DNA from: Candidatus Woesearchaeota archaeon
GTDB lineage: Archaea; Nanobdellota; Nanobdellia; Woesearchaeales; GW2011-AR4
Assembly (NCBI GenBank): GCA_016177615.1
Contig: JACOUX010000009.1
Location: 1-35,161 of the forward strand
Direction of reading: 5' to 3'
Length of the DNA: 35,161 bases
The notes below the pieces were generated by a model. That model made no database searches and had not been told where the DNA came from. It saw nothing but the letters and a program-made list of their open reading frames with translations. Positions within the stretch are counted from its first letter, which is position 1. Each line of letters opens with the position of its first letter. Below, piece by piece: positions 23,061 to 32,023 of the stretch. A program made the position numbers and the translations under genes.

Positions 23061-24377
23061 TTAAAATTCAAACACCTTCTTCTCTTTCGGCAGTGCGCTT
23101 GGCGCAGACCCTCCATGCCATGAATACTTGGGCCTCACCCTTATCGGGTATAATTTTTCATTTATGTCGTCAAATACAATTGCAGCGCCCTCTTCTGAAG
23201 GCAGGAGGTTAAGCTCCTTGTCAAGGCCCTGGCGCATATAGCTCTGCATTAAGCCGCCCAATGCCTGCACATCAATGTTTGCTGTAAGTCTGTGTGCAAT
23301 CACAACGTCTGACTGAGTGATTACATCGCTATGAATCTTGCCCGGTTGCTGAGAAGCCAGAACAAGAGAAATTCCAGGTTGCCTTCCTTCTCTAAGAACA
23401 GTTATTAAAGGCAATGTTGCAGGCGTTTTTCCTCTATTGGGCAGACACTCATGTGCTTCATCAATGATCAGCCACACTATCGGCTCCTCTTTCTCTTCCA
23501 GATCTTCCTCAAAAAAATGAATTTCCTCGCTAATTGCCTTTTCCTCTTCCGCTTTTCTTGCAGCCATCCTTTGGTTAAATAATTTTTGCGCAACAAGGCC
23601 AATGACAAGGCTCCTGAGGTTTTCAGCGCCGCTTGTTGTGGCATATGCGCTGACATCAAGCACTGTAATCTGCCCCGGAATTACAATATCCTCTATCAAT
23701 GTGCCTTCCTTGCTGAAAAGACCCCATTTTTTTGCAACCAAAAACCTGTTTTCAACAGCATCCTTTATGCTCTTTTCAGACCTGTCATCAGAGCTAACTG
23801 AATCAATAATCTCTTTGATATCGTAATTGCTTCCTTCTTCCTGAAGGGCATTAATTATTCTTTCTACCAATATCCCGACAGAATCTGTTATTGAAATATT
23901 GAAAATCATGCACCACTCTTCTGCATTAATCTCGCTTGTTTTTATTGAGAAAGGGAAGTCTGTCGGAATTCCCTTTTCCTTATATTCATTGAAAAATCCA
24001 ATTGGGGTGAAGATGTTGACGTTTATCCCTTTGCTTTCCAAACCCCACTCTTCAAGAAGAGCTTTCTCCCTGTTGTTTGGGTATTTCATTGTCCAATATA
24101 TTCCCATGGTATCAAGCATCACAACAGCAAGATTGTTCCTTATTTCAGGAGGAAGGTCGTAAATGCCTTCTGCTATGACCGCCATAGAATAGCTTTTTCC
24201 GGAACCCCTTTTTCCGACGACGAAAACAACATGGCTCTTTGCCACATCCAAATAAACATTGTTTGACAAAGAAACAGTCTGCCCCATCTTCACATAATGC
24301 TTGCCAAGGAAGACTGCCCCCTGCAGCCCGTATTTCTCCTTTTCAGCTTCGCTTCTGCCTATTATAATGTCGTACAT
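23061..24377 (-). CDS. HerA-like/DUF87 ATPase
   Basis: 438 aa. A FtsK/HerA-superfamily ATPase: Walker A GKRGSGKS (55-62), Walker B IVWLIIDEAHE with D306-E307, an Arg-finger/sensor region LREGRQPGISLVLASQQP, and an N-terminal beta segment (1-50) like the HAS barrel. An acidic Glu-rich insert (about 275-298) precedes Walker B. HerA with NurA resects DNA ends in archaea; no nurA is seen here, and many DPANN HerA-like proteins serve other DNA pumping functions. The start at 24377 is immediately downstream of a strong hairpin. Confidence 0.88.
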   Translation of the reverse strand: MYDIIIGRSEAEKEKYGLQGAVFLGKHYVKMGQTVSLSNNVYLDVAKSHVVFVVGKRGSGKSYSMAVIAEGIYDLPPEIRNNLAVVMLDTMGIYWTMKYPNNREKALLEEWGLESKGINVNIFTPIGFFNEYKEKGIPTDFPFSIKTSEINAEEWCMIFNISITDSVGILVERIINALQEEGSNYDIKEIIDSVSSDDRSEKSIKDAVENRFLVAKKWGLFSKEGTLIEDIVIPGQITVLDVSAYATTSGAENLRSLVIGLVAQKLFNQRMAARKAEEEKAISEEIHFFEEDLEEKEEPIVWLIIDEAHECLPNRGKTPATLPLITVLREGRQPGISLVLASQQPGKIHSDVITQSDVVIAHRLTANIDVQALGGLMQSYMRQGLDKELNLLPSEEGAAIVFDDINEKLYPIRVRPKYSWHGGSAPSALPKEKKVFEF

Positions 24378-24387
24378 TTTAATGCGT

Positions 24388-24422
24388 AAAAAATTTCATG
24401 CCTTAGGGGCATGAAATTTTTT
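24388..24422. repeat. Perfect 15-bp inverted repeat upstream of herA
   Basis: AAAAAATTTCATGCC and GGCATGAAATTTTTT separated by 5 nt. It ends 11 nt upstream of the HerA-like ATG (minus strand) and lies 113 nt before the divergent plus-strand gene. It could be an operator or hairpin in a 5' leader. Because U-runs flank it on both strands, it could also act as a terminator for a transcript entering from the right. Confidence 0.7.
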
Positions 24423-24534
24423 AATATTATTTTGGATATTATAAATGCTTTTAGTGAAACTTTGCAGTAATGAAAATAAACACTTTTATTAGAAAGATTT
24501 ATCAACTACCTTAATTCCGCAAACAAAGAATTTT

Positions 24535-25656
24535 ATGGACGAAAAAACGCCGAAAGAGAGGCTTGAGCAGGAGCTTAGGTTCCTTAAGGAAAGCCTTGAA
24601 GCGGAAGTAATCGGCAAGGAGGAGTTTGAAAAAGGGAAGGAAAGGATAGAAAAAAAACTTAAGGAAATAGATTCCAAAGAAGGAAATGATGGAGGCAAAA
24701 TAGACTATTCCCCAGAGCCTATAGACGGGGTACAAGAGAAATCAGATGCAGGTCCAGCAAAAGCCGACAATTCAGAGAGTCTGGTGATAAAAGAGCAAAA
24801 TAAAATCAAATTGAAAGTAATCCGGGATGAAAGCCAGGAGCACTCTGAAGAACGGAGACCCGAGGTGCATGAGCAGGAGTCTAATGCAAATGAGCCAAAA
24901 GAAGAAAAAGGAAAAAACAGGCTTTTCAAATATTTTCTTGCTTTTATCCTAGTAGTGGCTGTTTTAGCTTTTGCTTATTACCTTATAGATTCAAATAAGC
25001 CTGTTGCAGGAGAGACTGAAAGGGAAATGGATCAGGCTGGGCAGCAGACACAAAAATCTCAAAAAATAAATGTTATAATTTTGAATGCAAGAAAGGAATG
25101 CTTTAACTGCGACACCAAAAGGATTCTGGATATTCTAACAGGCTGGTTCGGCCCGATCAGCGCAGCTGAGGTGGACTATGGCAGCGTAAAAGGACAGGAA
25201 TTATCCAAAAGCTTGAATATAAAATTATTGCCTGCATACATACTTGACAGCAATATAACAACAACACAGTCATTTGAGAAATACAGCAAGCTGTTTTTGA
25301 AGAAAGGCGATTTGTACATGCTTGCTGATGACGCCGCAGCATCAACTTTCTATTTACAGAGGGAGCCAATCCCAAATAAGCTGGATTTGTTTGTCATTGG
25401 CAATGATGCTGCAAGCTCAAAGGCTGAAGCGAACTTGAGGGAGTTCTTGGAAAATTTCAAGGGCGTCCAATTCCAAATATACCATTCCAATGACAGCTTC
25501 ACAAAAGATCTCGGCATCAAATCATTCCCGACGTTTTTAGTCAACAACAGGATAAGGTTCAGCGGGATACAGCCTGCCGAAACCATAAAGACTAATTTCT
25601 GCAGCATAAACAAGATTGAAGGGTGCGAGAAGGAGCTGTCTAAGAGCTTGGTTTAG
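24535..25656 (+). CDS. Membrane-anchored protein with two thioredoxin-like domains
   Basis: 373 aa. N-terminal ~45 residues form a Lys/Glu-rich SHOCT-like helical pair (RLEQELRFLKESLEAEVIGK, EEFEKGKERIEKKLKEI), then an acidic, low-complexity linker to ~125, a TM helix (131-151), then an outside part. The first outside domain (about 177-260) has a CxxC, C189 and C192 in ECFNCDTKR. The second (about 280-360) has the thioredoxin-like ending SFPTFLVNNRIRFSG but no CxxC. With the linker inside and the domains outside, it may handle disulfides at the cell surface. Divergent from the HerA-like gene. Confidence 0.75.
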   Translation: MDEKTPKERLEQELRFLKESLEAEVIGKEEFEKGKERIEKKLKEIDSKEGNDGGKIDYSPEPIDGVQEKSDAGPAKADNSESLVIKEQNKIKLKVIRDESQEHSEERRPEVHEQESNANEPKEEKGKNRLFKYFLAFILVVAVLAFAYYLIDSNKPVAGETEREMDQAGQQTQKSQKINVIILNARKECFNCDTKRILDILTGWFGPISAAEVDYGSVKGQELSKSLNIKLLPAYILDSNITTTQSFEKYSKLFLKKGDLYMLADDAAASTFYLQREPIPNKLDLFVIGNDAASSKAEANLREFLENFKGVQFQIYHSNDSFTKDLGIKSFPTFLVNNRIRFSGIQPAETIKTNFCSINKIEGCEKELSKSLV

Positions 25657-25730
25657 GGATTATAATCCTTTTATACTGTGTGATTTTCCTTTGCATCTTT
25701 GAATTGATTTTCCAAATTCTTTAAAGTCAT

Positions 25731-26969
25731 TTAAACTTCATTCACTGTCAATAAACTGACCCTTGTCTCGTTTGGCCTGATTTTTGAGTCCATTCCCACA
25801 AGGAACCTCACATTCGATTCTTCAGCGGCCTTTACAATCTCCCTTTCAATGCTGCCGTCAAACACAACAGCGTAGGCGTTGCTGATGCTTTTCAATGCTG
25901 TCTGAACCTCGCTTACAGGGACCTTTCCCATTACAGCAAGCTTGCTGTCAAGAATCTCTGCGCCTCTGGTCCCTATTAGGTCCTCAAGCATGGACTTGAA
26001 GGCGCTTCTCTCTTCATTGGACATCTGCGGCTTTCTTATATTAGGCATGGGCTGGAATGGCCTTTGCATTGGCCTCTGGAACTGCTGATGGTGATGAGGT
26101 CTTCTAACAAGCTCCATGGCTGTCCTTTCCGGCTCCTTTGACAATTCAAGCTTTGCCTGCTCCCCTGAAATCCTGCTCCTTATGGCTTTGTGGATTTCTT
26201 TCTTTGTTATTTCCTCCACTTCCTTGCCATCAGGAGCCTTTGTAACGAAATCAATATCTGCAACAGCGGTCAATTCTTTTATGATTAGATTGCCGCCTCT
26301 GTCCCCATCCACAAATGCAGTCACAACCTTTTTCTTGCACAGCTCTACAATTGTCTCTGGAACAGAAGTGCCGTTTATTGCAATCGCGTTCTTGAAGCCG
26401 TGCTTTAAAAGGTTTAAGACATCTGCCCTTCCTTCAACTACAAGCAATTCATCGCTTTCATCTATTGCAGGGCCTGCAGGAAGCCTGTCTTTTCCGTATT
26501 CAACAATTTCCATGACCCTTACAGATGCAGTGACTTCATCAGCAAGCTCCTGGGAGTCCGGCATTGTGTTTTCCATCATTTTCTTTAGGAGCTCTTTAGC
26601 CCTTTCAACTACCATGCTTCTTTTGCTGACCCTTACATCCTCTATGTTGGTGACTTCAAGCTTTGCGTTGCAAGGCCCTATCCTCTGGATAATCTCCAAG
26701 GCTGCTCCGACTATTGATGTCTCTGCCTTGTCTAGAGAAGACGGTATTATTATGGTGCCTTTTGTCTTTCCTGTCCTTGTTTCTGTGTTGACTTCTATCC
26801 TGCCGATTCTTCCAGATTTCTGAAGCTCCCTGAGCTCCAAATCAGCACCAAGAAGCCCTTCTGTCTGGCCAAAAATTGCGCCTATGACATCGGGCCTGTC
26901 CACTACGCCTTCAATGTCTATGTTTGTATGTATGATATACTTTGCTGCTACCGGGCTTATCTTACCCAT
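25731..26969 (-). CDS. dnaG: Archaeal DnaG-type primase
   Basis: 412 aa. The TOPRIM domain is intact: E179 in [11 protein letters not shown] and D221/D223 in AFVDGDRGG. The N-terminal region ([36 protein letters not shown]) is the archaeal DnaG signature, and a His/Gln/Pro-rich linker around 290-310 precedes the C-terminal domain. Archaeal DnaG can prime but is also found as an exosome subunit for poly(A)-rich RNA binding. Start at 26969 is preceded by GGAGG with 8-nt-class spacing; a long structured upstream region precedes it. Confidence 0.95.
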   Translation of the reverse strand: MGKISPVAAKYIIHTNIDIEGVVDRPDVIGAIFGQTEGLLGADLELRELQKSGRIGRIEVNTETRTGKTKGTIIIPSSLDKAETSIVGAALEIIQRIGPCNAKLEVTNIEDVRVSKRSMVVERAKELLKKMMENTMPDSQELADEVTASVRVMEIVEYGKDRLPAGPAIDESDELLVVEGRADVLNLLKHGFKNAIAINGTSVPETIVELCKKKVVTAFVDGDRGGNLIIKELTAVADIDFVTKAPDGKEVEEITKKEIHKAIRSRISGEQAKLELSKEPERTAMELVRRPHHHQQFQRPMQRPFQPMPNIRKPQMSNEERSAFKSMLEDLIGTRGAEILDSKLAVMGKVPVSEVQTALKSISNAYAVVFDGSIEREIVKAAEESNVRFLVGMDSKIRPNETRVSLLTVNEV

Positions 26970-26991
26970 TTTAATCTGCCTCCATAAAGAA

Positions 26992-27049
26992 GAAGCTATC
27001 TAATTAACTCACCAAAGCAAAGCAATGATTCGATGAACATAATAGCTTC
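26992..27049. repeat. Inverted repeat in the dnaG leader
   Basis: GAAGCTAT (26992-26999) and ATAGCTTC (27042-27049) can form an 8-bp stem enclosing 42 nt. On the dnaG strand the stem ends about 23 nt before the start codon and just ahead of the GGAGG ribosome site. A leader hairpin that influences dnaG translation is possible. No known sRNA boxes are seen. Confidence 0.45.
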
Positions 27050-27062
27050 CTCAAGTTTTTCA

Positions 27063-27156
27063 GCATTAAGAACAAGTTACCTCAATTTACTATCCACCTA
27101 AACTGAAGTCAAAATCAACAAGTGAATGATAATGATGAATGCGCTTGTTCTAATGC
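27063..27156. repeat. Long-range inverted repeat in the dnaG-rio1 intergenic region
   Basis: GCATTAAGAACAAG (27063-27076) pairs with CTTGTTCTAATGC (27144-27156), 13 pairs with one bulged A, enclosing 67 nt. An additional internal AACAAG (27115-27120) can compete for the same CTTGTT. It lies between the dnaG leader and the candidate H/ACA-like RNA. A plus-strand reading would place a short T5 run after it. No protein is encoded. Confidence 0.45.
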
Positions 27157-27172
27157 CTTTTTAATAATAAAA

Positions 27173-27252
27173 TTTTGTAGCCCGTGGCACTAACCCCAAA
27201 GCTCATTGCTTGATGGTCATCGTGAGCTCCATTTGGTACTCTCGTGACGGGC
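27173..27252 (-). ncRNA. Candidate H/ACA-like small RNA
   Basis: On the minus strand a single hairpin unit is visible. The basal stem is GCCCGT/ACGGGC (27252-27247 with 27185-27180). Above it lies an internal loop of about 10+10 nt, then an upper stem CCAAA/TTTGG and GCTCA/TGAGC with a 4-nt bulge, and a 17-nt apical loop containing GATGA. The trinucleotide ACA (27178-27176) follows the basal stem after one base, as in H/ACA guides. A TATA box is centred 26 nt before the stem, so transcription would start at its first base. The distance from the upper stem to ACA is 17 nt, slightly more than the usual 14-16, so the class is uncertain. Confidence 0.45.
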
Positions 27253-27272
27253 AATTTAATAGAATTATTGCT

Positions 27273-27284
27273 AAATATATAAAT
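27273..27284 (-). promoter_or_regulatory. TATA box for the H/ACA-like RNA
   Basis: ATTTATATATTT on the minus strand, centred about 26 nt before position 27252. No protein start lies within 300 nt downstream, so it probably serves a non-coding RNA. Confidence 0.5.
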
Positions 27285-27351
27285 GTTTGGGTTGATTTGT
27301 TTTCAGTATAGAAATAAAATTAACAGATTGTGATGTAATAAAAATTTGGGT

Positions 27352-27448
27352 TAAAATAAAACCCCAGCGAGATACCTTGCGGCACCCCGCTAGGGAAAAA
27401 GAGGTGATATTCAAAAAGCTATAACTATAAAACCCCCAAACGTTTATG
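27352..27448 (-). ncRNA. Candidate small RNA ending in a GNRA-capped terminator hairpin
   Basis: Read on the minus strand, 27395-27362 fold into one hairpin: CCCTAGCG/CGCTGGGG (8 bp), a G-T pair, GGTGCC/GGTATC (6 bp) and a GCAA tetraloop (GNRA). Several pairs are G-U on this strand and become A-C mismatches on the other, so the minus strand is the RNA. A U-rich tract (TTTTATTTT) follows immediately, like an intrinsic terminator. A TATA box centred near 27474 predicts a start near 27448, about 97 nt in total. The single-stranded part contains ATCACCTC (27408-27401), the anti-Shine-Dalgarno sequence. Confidence 0.45.
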
Positions 27449-27468
27449 TTACTACTATAAAATAGAAC

Positions 27469-27480
27469 TAATATATAAAT
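27469..27480. promoter_or_regulatory. Symmetric TATA box, possibly bidirectional
   Basis: TAATATATAAAT reads as a TATA box in both directions. To the plus side it lies 54-65 nt before the rio1 ATG; to the minus side it predicts a transcript starting near 27448 (candidate small RNA). Confidence 0.5.
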
Positions 27481-27533
27481 CTTTCGGTTAGTTTACTATT
27501 TTAGAGTGTATCCGCTTTTCTTCTCGCTATTTA

Positions 27534-28247
27534 ATGAAAAAATCAAAACCAAAGGAAGAGTTCAAGACCTGGGGAGACGTATTTGACCGGTTTACCCAGA
27601 AGACAGTTTACAGGCTAATCAAGCAAGGCCATTTTGAAGGCTTGCAAAGCCCGATTTCAATCGGAAAAGAAGCCAACCTTTTCTCTGCTTTGAGGAAAGA
27701 CGGCTCAAGAGTGATGGTCAAGATTTACAGGCTTGAAACCTGCGACTTCAACAGGATGATAGATTATCTGAAGGATGATCCAAGGCTTTCAACACTGAAA
27801 GGCGGCAAAAGAAACACTATATTTGCATGGGTGCAGAGAGAGTACAGGAATCTGATAAAGGCAAGGGAAGCTGGAGTAAACGTGCCGACGCCATTCACTT
27901 TCTCAAACAATGTGCTTGTTTTGGAATTCATAGGGGATGATGGAATGATTGCACCCAAGCTAAAGGATGAGATTCCAACAAACCCAAAAGACTTTTTTGA
28001 CAGAATTATAATAAACATGAAAAAGCTGAATAAGGCAAGGCTTGTTCATGCAGACTTGTCGGCATTTAACATACTAAATAACAACGAAAAGCCCGTATTC
28101 ATTGACTTTTCGCAATGCACGACTCTGGAAAGCTCAAGAGCCGATGAATATCTTGAAAGGGACGTAAGAAACATATGCACTTTTTTCAGAAAGCTCGGAT
28201 TAAATGCTGACGAGCAGAAAGCCAAGAAGCAGATTGTTGGGAGATAA
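27534..28247 (+). CDS. rio1: RIO1-type serine/threonine kinase
   Basis: 237 aa. The nucleotide loop is SIGKEANLF (42-50, RIO1 form STGKEANV), the ATP lysine is K63 (MVKIYR), the catalytic loop is H172-A-D174-LSAFNIL with N179, and the metal motif is FIDFSQ with D191. No RIO2 winged helix is present at the N-terminus. RIO1 acts in small-subunit maturation in archaea and eukaryotes. Followed downstream by a KH protein of the Dim2/Pno1 type, its partner in 40S/30S maturation. Confidence 0.94.
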   Translation: MKKSKPKEEFKTWGDVFDRFTQKTVYRLIKQGHFEGLQSPISIGKEANLFSALRKDGSRVMVKIYRLETCDFNRMIDYLKDDPRLSTLKGGKRNTIFAWVQREYRNLIKAREAGVNVPTPFTFSNNVLVLEFIGDDGMIAPKLKDEIPTNPKDFFDRIIINMKKLNKARLVHADLSAFNILNNNEKPVFIDFSQCTTLESSRADEYLERDVRNICTFFRKLGLNADEQKAKKQIVGR

Positions 28248-28434
28248 TAAAAATCGCTGTTTTTAATTTTTTTAAAAATATAGTTATAATGCGTTAGGAA
28301 GGAGAGAAAACCAATAAACAAAATGTTATCTGCTTAGAGGCTAAGGACTAAACAAAAAGTTTAATGAAAAAACCCAATAAAAAACATAAACTTCAATCAA
28401 AATCAATAAACTTAAAAATAATTTGCGTTTTCAA

Positions 28435-28983
28435 ATGAAAATGGAATTTTCTTATGAGCTGAAAGTGCCGAGAAACAGGATAGCAGTCATTATAGGAAAA
28501 GATGGCGTTATCAAGAAAGAGCTAGAGGAATCTACAAACACAAAGCTCAATATTGACTCAAAGGAGGGGGATGTGTTTGTATCAGGAGAAGACGCCCTTG
28601 GGCTTTATACCGCAAGGGAAATAATAAAAGCGATTGGAAGGGGCTTCAACCCGGAAATTGCAAAGCAGCTTCTAAAGTCTGATTATGTTTTTGAGGTTGT
28701 TGACCTGAGCGAATTTGCAGGCAAGTCAAAGGAAGCCATGATAAGGCTGAAGGGGAGGGTAATAGGGAAGGAGGGCAAGTCCAGAAGGCTTATAGAAGAG
28801 CTTGCGGAATGCAGCATCTCCGTGTTCGGAAAAACGATAAGCATAATAGGAACTCCAGAATCTGCCTATAGCGCAAAGCACGCTGTCGAGGCATTGCTCA
28901 GGGGCTCAACCCATGCAAATGTCTACAAGTGGCTTGAAAAGCGCAGAAGGGAAACGAAAAGGAAAGCGATAATGGAATTGTAA
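28435..28983 (+). CDS. KH-domain RNA-binding protein, Dim2/Pno1-like
   Basis: About 182 aa. KH1 has the GxxG loop IIGKDGVIK (near residue 20), KH2 has [10 protein letters not shown] (near 110). The final segment [19 protein letters not shown] matches the archaeal Dim2/Pno1 end. This protein binds the 3' end of small-subunit rRNA and cooperates with RIO1 and Nob1. The ATG at 28435 or 28441 is preferred; a TATA-like TTAAAAATA centred near 28416 favours 28441 as a leaderless start. A TTG at 28423 is unlikely. top6B begins one nt after its stop. Confidence 0.88.
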   Translation: MKMEFSYELKVPRNRIAVIIGKDGVIKKELEESTNTKLNIDSKEGDVFVSGEDALGLYTAREIIKAIGRGFNPEIAKQLLKSDYVFEVVDLSEFAGKSKEAMIRLKGRVIGKEGKSRRLIEELAECSISVFGKTISIIGTPESAYSAKHAVEALLRGSTHANVYKWLEKRRRETKRKAIMEL

Positions 28984-28984
28984 T

Positions 28985-30640
28985 ATGGCAGCGCAGCAAT
29001 CAGAAACTCCAATAGCGTATGAACTGGCTAAAAAGCAGAAGGAAATTTCAGTAGCCGAATTCTTCACAAAAAACAGGCATTTGCTGGGATTTGACAATAA
29101 GAGAAAGGCGCTTTTGATGGCAGTGAAAGAGGCCGTCGACAATTCTCTCGATGCATGCGAGGAAGCAAGGATATTGCCAGAAATCAGCGCTGAAATCATC
29201 CAGATGGCGGAATTCAAATACAAAGTCGTCATTGAAGATAATGGGCCCGGCATAGTAAAAAAACAGATTCCGAATATCTTTGCCAAGCTGCTTTACGGAA
29301 GCAAGTTCCACACATTGCGCCAAGCCCGCGGCCAGCAGGGAATTGGGATAAGCGCGGCAGTCCTCTACTCACAACTGACTACAGGAAGGCCAGCTAAAAT
29401 TACTTCAAGAGTTTCAAAAAAAGAGCCAGCACATTACTATGAGCTTGGGATTGACACTCAAAGCAACAAGCCCATGATTGCAAAAGAAAGCGAAGTTGAA
29501 TGGCCAAAAGAGCATGGAACCAGGGTAGAAATAGATCTGGAGGGGGAGTACCTAAAGGGAAGTCAGTCGGTTGATGAATATTTGAAACAAACTGCCGTAA
29601 TTAACCCGCATGTTACCATTATATACACAAATCCGAAATCAGAGCAGGTGATCTATGCAAGGGCAACTGACAAGCTGCCTGAGCAGGCCCAGGAAATCAA
29701 GCCTCATCCTTATGGGATAGAGATGGGAATGCTCATAGACAAGCTGCGCTGGACAGAATCAAGGACCTTGCAAAGCTTCCTGACATCAGAATTCTCAAGG
29801 GTCGGGCCAGGAACAGCAAAGGAGATTTGCCAGCATGCCGCTGTTTTGCCGAATACAAAGCCAAGCGAAGTAAGCAGGGACATGGCTGAAAAGCTGATAC
29901 AGGGCATCCAGAAGACAAAAATAATCGCGCCTCCTACAGACTGCCTTAGCCCGATTGGGGAAGAGGCACTTGAAAAAGGGCTTCGAAAGGAGATTAAAGC
30001 AGAGTTCTATTGCGCGAAATCAAGGCCGCCTGCTGTCTACAGGGGCAATCCTTTTATTATAGAGGTCGCAATTGGATGGGGGGGCGAAATTCCGAAAGAG
30101 GAGAAAGCAAATATTTTGAGATTTGCAAATCGAGTTCCATTGCTTTATCAGGAAGGGGCATGCGGCATGACAAAATCAATTATGGAAACAAACTGGAAAG
30201 CCTACGGGCTGCAGCAAAGCGGGGAATCAGTTCCTTATGGTCCTGTTGTCATCCTCGTGCACATGGCATCTGTTTGGGTTCCGTTTACAAGCGAGAGCAA
30301 GGAGGCAATCGCGCATTACGACGAGATAAAAAAGGAGATCAAGCTTGCAGTGCAGGAATGCGGCAGGCTGCTTGGCTCCTACGTAAGGAAAAAGACGAGA
30401 ATAAGCGACCAGATTGAAAGGGCCAATATGTTTGAGAAGTACATTCCGGAGGTTGCAGACTCTCTTGCAGTTTTGAGCAATGGCAAAAAAGAAAAGATAC
30501 TTCAGGGGCTGCAGAAGATGCTTGTGAAGCCGGAAATCAGGCAGGAAATAATAGAGGAAGGGGATTCTGACGATAAGCTGTACAGGATGGAGTTCAAGAA
30601 AGAAGCTGAAAATGAAGAAGCAAGACAAGAAGCCAGTTAA
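28985..30640 (+). CDS. top6B: DNA topoisomerase VI subunit B
   Basis: 551 aa. GHKL ATPase of the type IIB topoisomerase: N-box [17 protein letters not shown]1 box IEDNGPGI, G2 box [19 protein letters not shown], then the transducer domain with the Lys loop [13 protein letters not shown]. The C-terminus ends near 551 without the extra Ig-like domain seen in some archaea. It relaxes supercoils and decatenates with Top6A. The subunit A start lies 29 nt inside its 3' end. Confidence 0.97.
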   Translation: MAAQQSETPIAYELAKKQKEISVAEFFTKNRHLLGFDNKRKALLMAVKEAVDNSLDACEEARILPEISAEIIQMAEFKYKVVIEDNGPGIVKKQIPNIFAKLLYGSKFHTLRQARGQQGIGISAAVLYSQLTTGRPAKITSRVSKKEPAHYYELGIDTQSNKPMIAKESEVEWPKEHGTRVEIDLEGEYLKGSQSVDEYLKQTAVINPHVTIIYTNPKSEQVIYARATDKLPEQAQEIKPHPYGIEMGMLIDKLRWTESRTLQSFLTSEFSRVGPGTAKEICQHAAVLPNTKPSEVSRDMAEKLIQGIQKTKIIAPPTDCLSPIGEEALEKGLRKEIKAEFYCAKSRPPAVYRGNPFIIEVAIGWGGEIPKEEKANILRFANRVPLLYQEGACGMTKSIMETNWKAYGLQQSGESVPYGPVVILVHMASVWVPFTSESKEAIAHYDEIKKEIKLAVQECGRLLGSYVRKKTRISDQIERANMFEKYIPEVADSLAVLSNGKKEKILQGLQKMLVKPEIRQEIIEEGDSDDKLYRMEFKKEAENEEARQEAS

Positions 30641-31700
30641 GGAGCTTGAATCTTTTGGGCAAAAGCTCGTTACAGACATTGAAAAAGGCAAAAATCCCAC
30701 TATAGAATTTTCGCTGAGGTCTTTAAGCAATGTAGTTTATGACACAAAAACAAAAACCCTGGGATTGGGGGAGAAGCAGCAGCAAAGAGCATTCTTCAAT
30801 GTCGGCCATGCAAAGAAGTTCCTGCAGACATTGGAGATAGCAAAGATAAGCAAAAATCTTCTTGACGTAGGAAAGCATGCCAGCTTAAGAGATGTTTTTT
30901 ACATGGCAAAAAGGACTTTGCCAAGTTCTAATATAAACATAGTTGACGATCAAGTAGAATCGGATAAGTCATTGGAGGACCTCGAATTAATAACAGACTG
31001 CTCGCGCGAGCAGCTGAACATTAATGCAAACAAGATGGGCTCTGTTGCAGGAAACGTGGTCATTGAGGATTCGGGAGATTCAATCAACTGGGCAAAGCTG
31101 GGAAGCGGGGGCTGGAGCATCCCTTCAAATGTCGAGGATGTAGAGTTCAAAAGCGTCAAGGCAAAATATGTGATATACATGGAAAAGCAGGCTGTGTGGG
31201 AAAGGCTGCATGAAGACAAGTTCTGGGAGAAGCAGAACTGCATAATTGTAACATCGCAAGGGCAGACTACAAGGGGAATCAGGAGGCTTCTGCAGAGGCT
31301 TAATGACGAGTATGACCTTCCGATTTATGTTCTTGCTGACTTTGATCCCTGGGGATTTTATATCTATTCTGTTTTGAAGTTCGGCTCCATAAACCTAGCC
31401 CACATGTCCGGCACAATGACATTGCAGAACGCGAGATTCCTTGGCGTTACGGCAGATGATGCATTAAACTACGACCTAAAGAAGCATTTCATTAAATTTA
31501 AGGATGTGGACATGACAAGGCTTAAGCAGATTGCAGACTACGAATGGTTCCAGAAGAACAAGGACTGGCAGAGGCAGTTCAAGCTCATGAAGGACTTCGG
31601 AGCAAAATTGGAAATACAGGCTTTGAGCTCAAAAGGCATAACATTTATATCTGAGAAGTACCTTCCTGAGAAGATAAAGAAGCAGGAGTTTTTAGATTAA
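30612..31700 (+). CDS. top6A: DNA topoisomerase VI subunit A (Spo11-like)
   Basis: 362 aa. The 5Y-CAP domain contains the cleavage tyrosine Y97 in [14 protein letters not shown]. The TOPRIM domain shows E191 (IYMEKQAVW) and D243/D245 ([10 protein letters not shown]). These are the residues used for the two-strand break with 5' covalent linkage. It starts within the top6B end (29-nt overlap), which supports translational coupling and 1:1 synthesis. Confidence 0.97.
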   Translation: MKKQDKKPVKELESFGQKLVTDIEKGKNPTIEFSLRSLSNVVYDTKTKTLGLGEKQQQRAFFNVGHAKKFLQTLEIAKISKNLLDVGKHASLRDVFYMAKRTLPSSNINIVDDQVESDKSLEDLELITDCSREQLNINANKMGSVAGNVVIEDSGDSINWAKLGSGGWSIPSNVEDVEFKSVKAKYVIYMEKQAVWERLHEDKFWEKQNCIIVTSQGQTTRGIRRLLQRLNDEYDLPIYVLADFDPWGFYIYSVLKFGSINLAHMSGTMTLQNARFLGVTADDALNYDLKKHFIKFKDVDMTRLKQIADYEWFQKNKDWQRQFKLMKDFGAKLEIQALSSKGITFISEKYLPEKIKKQEFLD

Positions 31701-32023
31701 CCCTTTCGTGAGTTAACGACGAAAAACTTTTTGCGAAAAAGTTTTATCAAAAAAGTGCCATCTTCAACGGCACAAAATTAAAATAAATTGGCGAGGCAAA
31801 ATTTTAATGGCAGAAAAAATTTTGCCGAGCACAAGATAATGTGAGCGAAGCGAACGGATTCAAAATTTGTTTAATGAATCTGAATGTACCAACTTGTTAA
31901 ATTTTGCCGAAGGCAGATTGAAATAAAAAAATGAATCAGCCAGAATCCAAAACGATTTTAGGAAAAATAGCAGAAAGAGTTCAGAAGCTAAGATTAATAA
32001 AATAAAAATCATTTTTTTGACAA
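31701..32023. other. Gene-free stretch with several palindromes after top6A
   Basis: A 10-bp perfect hairpin (AAAACTTTTT 31723-31732 with AAAAAGTTTT 31736-31745, 3-nt loop) lies 23 nt after the top6A stop and is a likely terminator. A second repeat pairs GGCAAAATTTT (31795-31805) with AAAATTTTGCC (31816-31826). Its AAATTTTGCCGA word recurs near 31909. A TGCC/GGCA short hairpin lies between. The piece at about 31839-31858 resembles, in reverse complement, intergenic sequence near 18560. No gene is supported. Confidence 0.5.
31723..31745 (+). terminator. Hairpin downstream of top6A
   Basis: Perfect 10-bp stem with GCG loop, 23 nt after the stop codon, followed by an A/T-rich stretch. Archaeal termination mainly uses T-runs, so the hairpin may only stabilise the mRNA end. 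Confidence 0.45.

Noticed and set aside
26116-26823. 235-aa plus-strand frame opposite dnaG
   Set aside because: Antisense shadow of DnaG with the typical Ser/Leu-rich composition.
27361-27450. Leader hairpin on the plus strand with GAGGTGAT as ribosome site of a small gene
   Set aside because: No start codon follows within a usable distance, and the hairpin pairs better on the minus strand (G-U pairs become A-C on plus).
30010-30417. 135-aa frame inside top6B
   Set aside because: Lies wholly within the conserved transducer region of Top6B in another frame and has no start signals.
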